A program made the translations under genes and the position numbers. This document shows positions 62,176 to 64,000 of a DNA stretch of 64,000 bases, piece after piece. The DNA is from Oceanococcus sp. HetDA_MAG_MS8. GTDB taxonomy: Bacteria > Pseudomonadota > Gammaproteobacteria > Nevskiales > Oceanococcaceae. The stretch lies in contig JAHCMK010000005.1 of NCBI GenBank assembly GCA_019192445.1, positions 186,001 through 250,000 of the forward strand. The letters run 5' to 3'. The notes under the pieces were generated by a model. It made no database searches and was not told the origin of the DNA. It was given only the letters and a program-made list of their open reading frames with translations. Position 1 is the stretch's first letter. Each line of letters opens with the position of its first letter.

Positions 62176-63453
62176 ATGTTTGACGTGCCGGCATCATCCC
62201 AAAGCGCCGTGTCCGGAATCCAGGCAGAGGATTACAACGCGGTCCGTCGGCAGAGCATGCGCTTAGTCGCTGAACTGTCGGCTGAAGACTGTGCGCTGCA
62301 AAGCATGCCGGACGTGTCGCCCGCCAAATGGCATTTGGCTCACACCACATGGTTTTTTGAGACTTTTATCCTGCTGCCAAAGCTGCCGGGGTATAGCGCC
62401 TTCCACCCGCAGTTTAACTACCTGTTCAACTCCTACTACGAAGCTGTGGGCCCGCGGCATGCGCGACCGCAGCGGGGCTTGCTCTCACGCCCCAGCCTGG
62501 AGCAGGTGTTGGAGTATCGCCGCTATGTCGATGGCGCCATGCAGCAATGGTTGGCGCAGTGCTGCGCCGATGATTGGCCCTTGCTGCGTTTGGGCTTGGC
62601 GCATGAGCAGCAGCACCAGGAGTTAATGCTGACCGACATCAAACATGTGTTGGCGCAGAACCCTCTGCAACCAGCTTATGCGCCGCCGGCCGACTCTGCG
62701 CCCCAGCCTAGCCTGCCAGCTGCGCGGTGGTTGGAGCAGGGCGAGGGTCTGCACCTCATTGGTGTGAGCGAACCCGATGGGTTTTGCTTCGATAACGAAG
62801 GACCGGCTCACCGTGTTTGGTTAAACGCCTACGCGCTAGCATCCAGGCCGGTGAGTCAAGGGGAATGGCTGGAGTTCATGGCGGATGGTGGCTACACCAC
62901 CGCTAATTTATGGTTGTCGGACGGCTGGGCCTGGGTGCAGGCTGGCACGCGTCGCGCTCCACTGTATTGGTATCAGGATCAGGGTGAGTGGTGGCAGTTC
63001 ACTTTGCATGGTGCGCAGCGCGTCAACCCCGATCGGCCGGTGGCACATCTGAGCTTTTATGAAGCAGCGGCCTACGCTCTCTGGGCGGGAGCGCGGTTGC
63101 CGACGGAAGCCGAGTGGGAGGTGCTCGCAGCTCAGATCCTGCCCGCAGGAACCCTGCCGGGAGCTCCCTGTGATTCCGACTTCGAGAGTCAGTATGTGGC
63201 TGCGACCGCCTCATCGGATTGGCACGGCGGCGTATGGGAGTGGACCGCGTCCAGCTATGCTCCATACCCCGGTTTTCGCCCTCCGTCGGGGGCGCTGGGC
63301 GAATACAACGCGAAATTTATGGCTAGCCAAATGGTGCTGCGCGGGGCCTCCAGAGCGACACCGGCCGGGCATAGCCGGGTGAGCTATCGCAATTTCTTTT
63401 ACCCAGCACTGCAGTGGCAGTTCAGCGGATTGAGGTTGGCACGTGACATCTAA
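62176..63453 (+). CDS. egtB: Ergothioneine biosynthesis sulfoxide synthase EgtB
   Basis: 425 aa. Non-haem iron enzyme that joins trimethylhistidine (hercynine) and a thiol with O2. The DinB-like N-terminal domain carries the three-His site: HLAHTTWFFETF, and LGLAHEQQHQELMLTDIKH (HxxxE-type). The C-terminal FGE-sulfatase domain has NEGPAHRVWLNAYALASRPVSQGEWLEFMADGGY, RLPTEAEWEVLA and MVLRGASRATPAGHSRVSYRNFF. Length fits the class using glutamylcysteine or cysteine; substrate not decided. Overlaps egtD by 11 bases. Confidence 0.95.
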   Translation: MFDVPASSQSAVSGIQAEDYNAVRRQSMRLVAELSAEDCALQSMPDVSPAKWHLAHTTWFFETFILLPKLPGYSAFHPQFNYLFNSYYEAVGPRHARPQRGLLSRPSLEQVLEYRRYVDGAMQQWLAQCCADDWPLLRLGLAHEQQHQELMLTDIKHVLAQNPLQPAYAPPADSAPQPSLPAARWLEQGEGLHLIGVSEPDGFCFDNEGPAHRVWLNAYALASRPVSQGEWLEFMADGGYTTANLWLSDGWAWVQAGTRRAPLYWYQDQGEWWQFTLHGAQRVNPDRPVAHLSFYEAAAYALWAGARLPTEAEWEVLAAQILPAGTLPGAPCDSDFESQYVAATASSDWHGGVWEWTASSYAPYPGFRPPSGALGEYNAKFMASQMVLRGASRATPAGHSRVSYRNFFYPALQWQFSGLRLARDI

Positions 63454-64000
63454 TTCTTCAGCAAGCGCGGCCTACGATATTGCGCCGCGTCACGATGCAG
63501 CCCTCACTGCGGACATTGTCCGTGGCTTGCAGGCGGACCCGCCCAGGCTGGCGAGTAAATATTTTTACGACGCAAGAGGAGCGCGACTGTTTGAGCGCAT
63601 CTGTACCTTGCCCGAGTATTACCCCACCCGCTGTGAGCTAGAGATCCTCGAAGGCCAAGCCCTGGACATGGCGGCAGAACTCGGCGCCGGTATCGAAGTG
63701 GTGGAGCCGGGTAGCGGTGAGGGGGTGAAGATTCGTCATCTGCTGCGCGCTCTGGATGCACCGCATAGCTACCGGCCCATGGACGTCGCCGCAGAGCAAT
63801 TACATGAGGCCGCCAAAACCTTGGCTGCGGACTTCCCAAATCTCAGGATCAATCCTGTGGTTGGGGATTTTACCGCTGCGCTGAATCTAAAGCCCGTTGA
63901 TCACCCGCGGCTATTCTTTTTTCCGGGCTCGACCATTGGGAATTTTCCGCCACTTCAGGCGCAGGCCTTGCTTAAGCGCTGGGCAGATATGGCGGGCACC
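63443..64000 (+). CDS. egtD: L-histidine N-alpha-methyltransferase EgtD (3' end cut off)
   Basis: 186 visible codons from a GTG at 63443 that overlaps the egtB stop. Methylates histidine three times to hercynine. The segment LASKYFYDARGARLFERICTLPEYYPTRCELEIL and the SAM motif VVEPGSGEGVKIRHLLRAL are diagnostic, with FFFPGSTIGNFPPLQAQALL near the edge. Completes the ergothioneine operon with egtB. Confidence 0.94.
   Translation, partial: MTSNSSASAAYDIAPRHDAALTADIVRGLQADPPRLASKYFYDARGARLFERICTLPEYYPTRCELEILEGQALDMAAELGAGIEVVEPGSGEGVKIRHLLRALDAPHSYRPMDVAAEQLHEAAKTLAADFPNLRINPVVGDFTAALNLKPVDHPRLFFFPGSTIGNFPPLQAQALLKRWADMAGT

Overview
The window is chromosomal DNA of a gammaproteobacterium. The main evidence is pilMNOPQ divergent from a PBP1A gene, metX-metW-DUF4426 downstream of proC-yggT, rdgB-hemW, and 6S RNA between the 5-formyl-THF cyclo-ligase and zapA genes, an arrangement known from pseudomonads and their relatives. 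A PPi-type phosphofructokinase and an ergothioneine operon point away from Pseudomonas itself, perhaps to a Nevskiales/Salinisphaerales-like or Xanthomonas-side lineage. That placement is inference. I see no rRNA, tRNA, CRISPR array, insertion sequence or prophage.

Layout. 1-4.2 kb: type IV pilus assembly genes (pilQ cut by the left edge). 4.4-13.4 kb: PBP1A, citrate synthase, malic enzyme, ribosomal protein L31, HemW, RdgB and RNase PH. 13.4-19.6 kb: RNase YicC, small lipoproteins, a DUF1513 protein, an outer-membrane barrel gene and a long-form GAPDH. The intergenic regions here are unusually rich in regulatory signals. 19.7-25.4 kb: gamma-glutamyltransferase, Coq7, membrane proteins, an acyltransferase and a TIGR02001 outer-membrane protein. 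25.7-34.8 kb: an accessory-looking run of lipoprotein enzymes (amidase, S15-like hydrolase, an acidic Cys-rich protein), DUF445, an Abi-alpha-like protein, a crotonase and a PCu(A)C copper chaperone. 34.9-41.4 kb: PilU, methionine and proline biosynthesis, threonine deaminase. 41.7-49 kb: secreted subtilase, EVE protein, 6S RNA, ZapA/ZapB-like division proteins, Do protease, SohB. 49-64 kb: ferrochelatase, two Na+/amino-acid transporters, RlmJ, Adk, PPi-PFK and pyrophosphatase, an ABC-F factor, and egtBD (egtD cut by the right edge).

The most interesting signals are non-coding. (1) A consensus sigma-54 promoter with an upstream NtrC-type palindrome precedes the outer-membrane gene at 16885. 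A second, weaker pair precedes the TIGR02001 outer-membrane gene at 25424, which suggests a nitrogen-controlled outer-membrane regulon. (2) Between 14693 and 14813 on the minus strand a promoter overlapping a Fur-like box drives a predicted ~86-nt structured RNA ending in a strong terminator. This is a candidate iron-responsive sRNA or attenuator. (3) At 17691-17967 there is a densely base-paired RNA with a 13-bp long-range stem, mutually exclusive pairings, a possible pseudoknot and a terminator. A second terminator-like hairpin lies in the gap leader. I do not recognise this RNA as a known family. None of these has been tested by database search or expression data.
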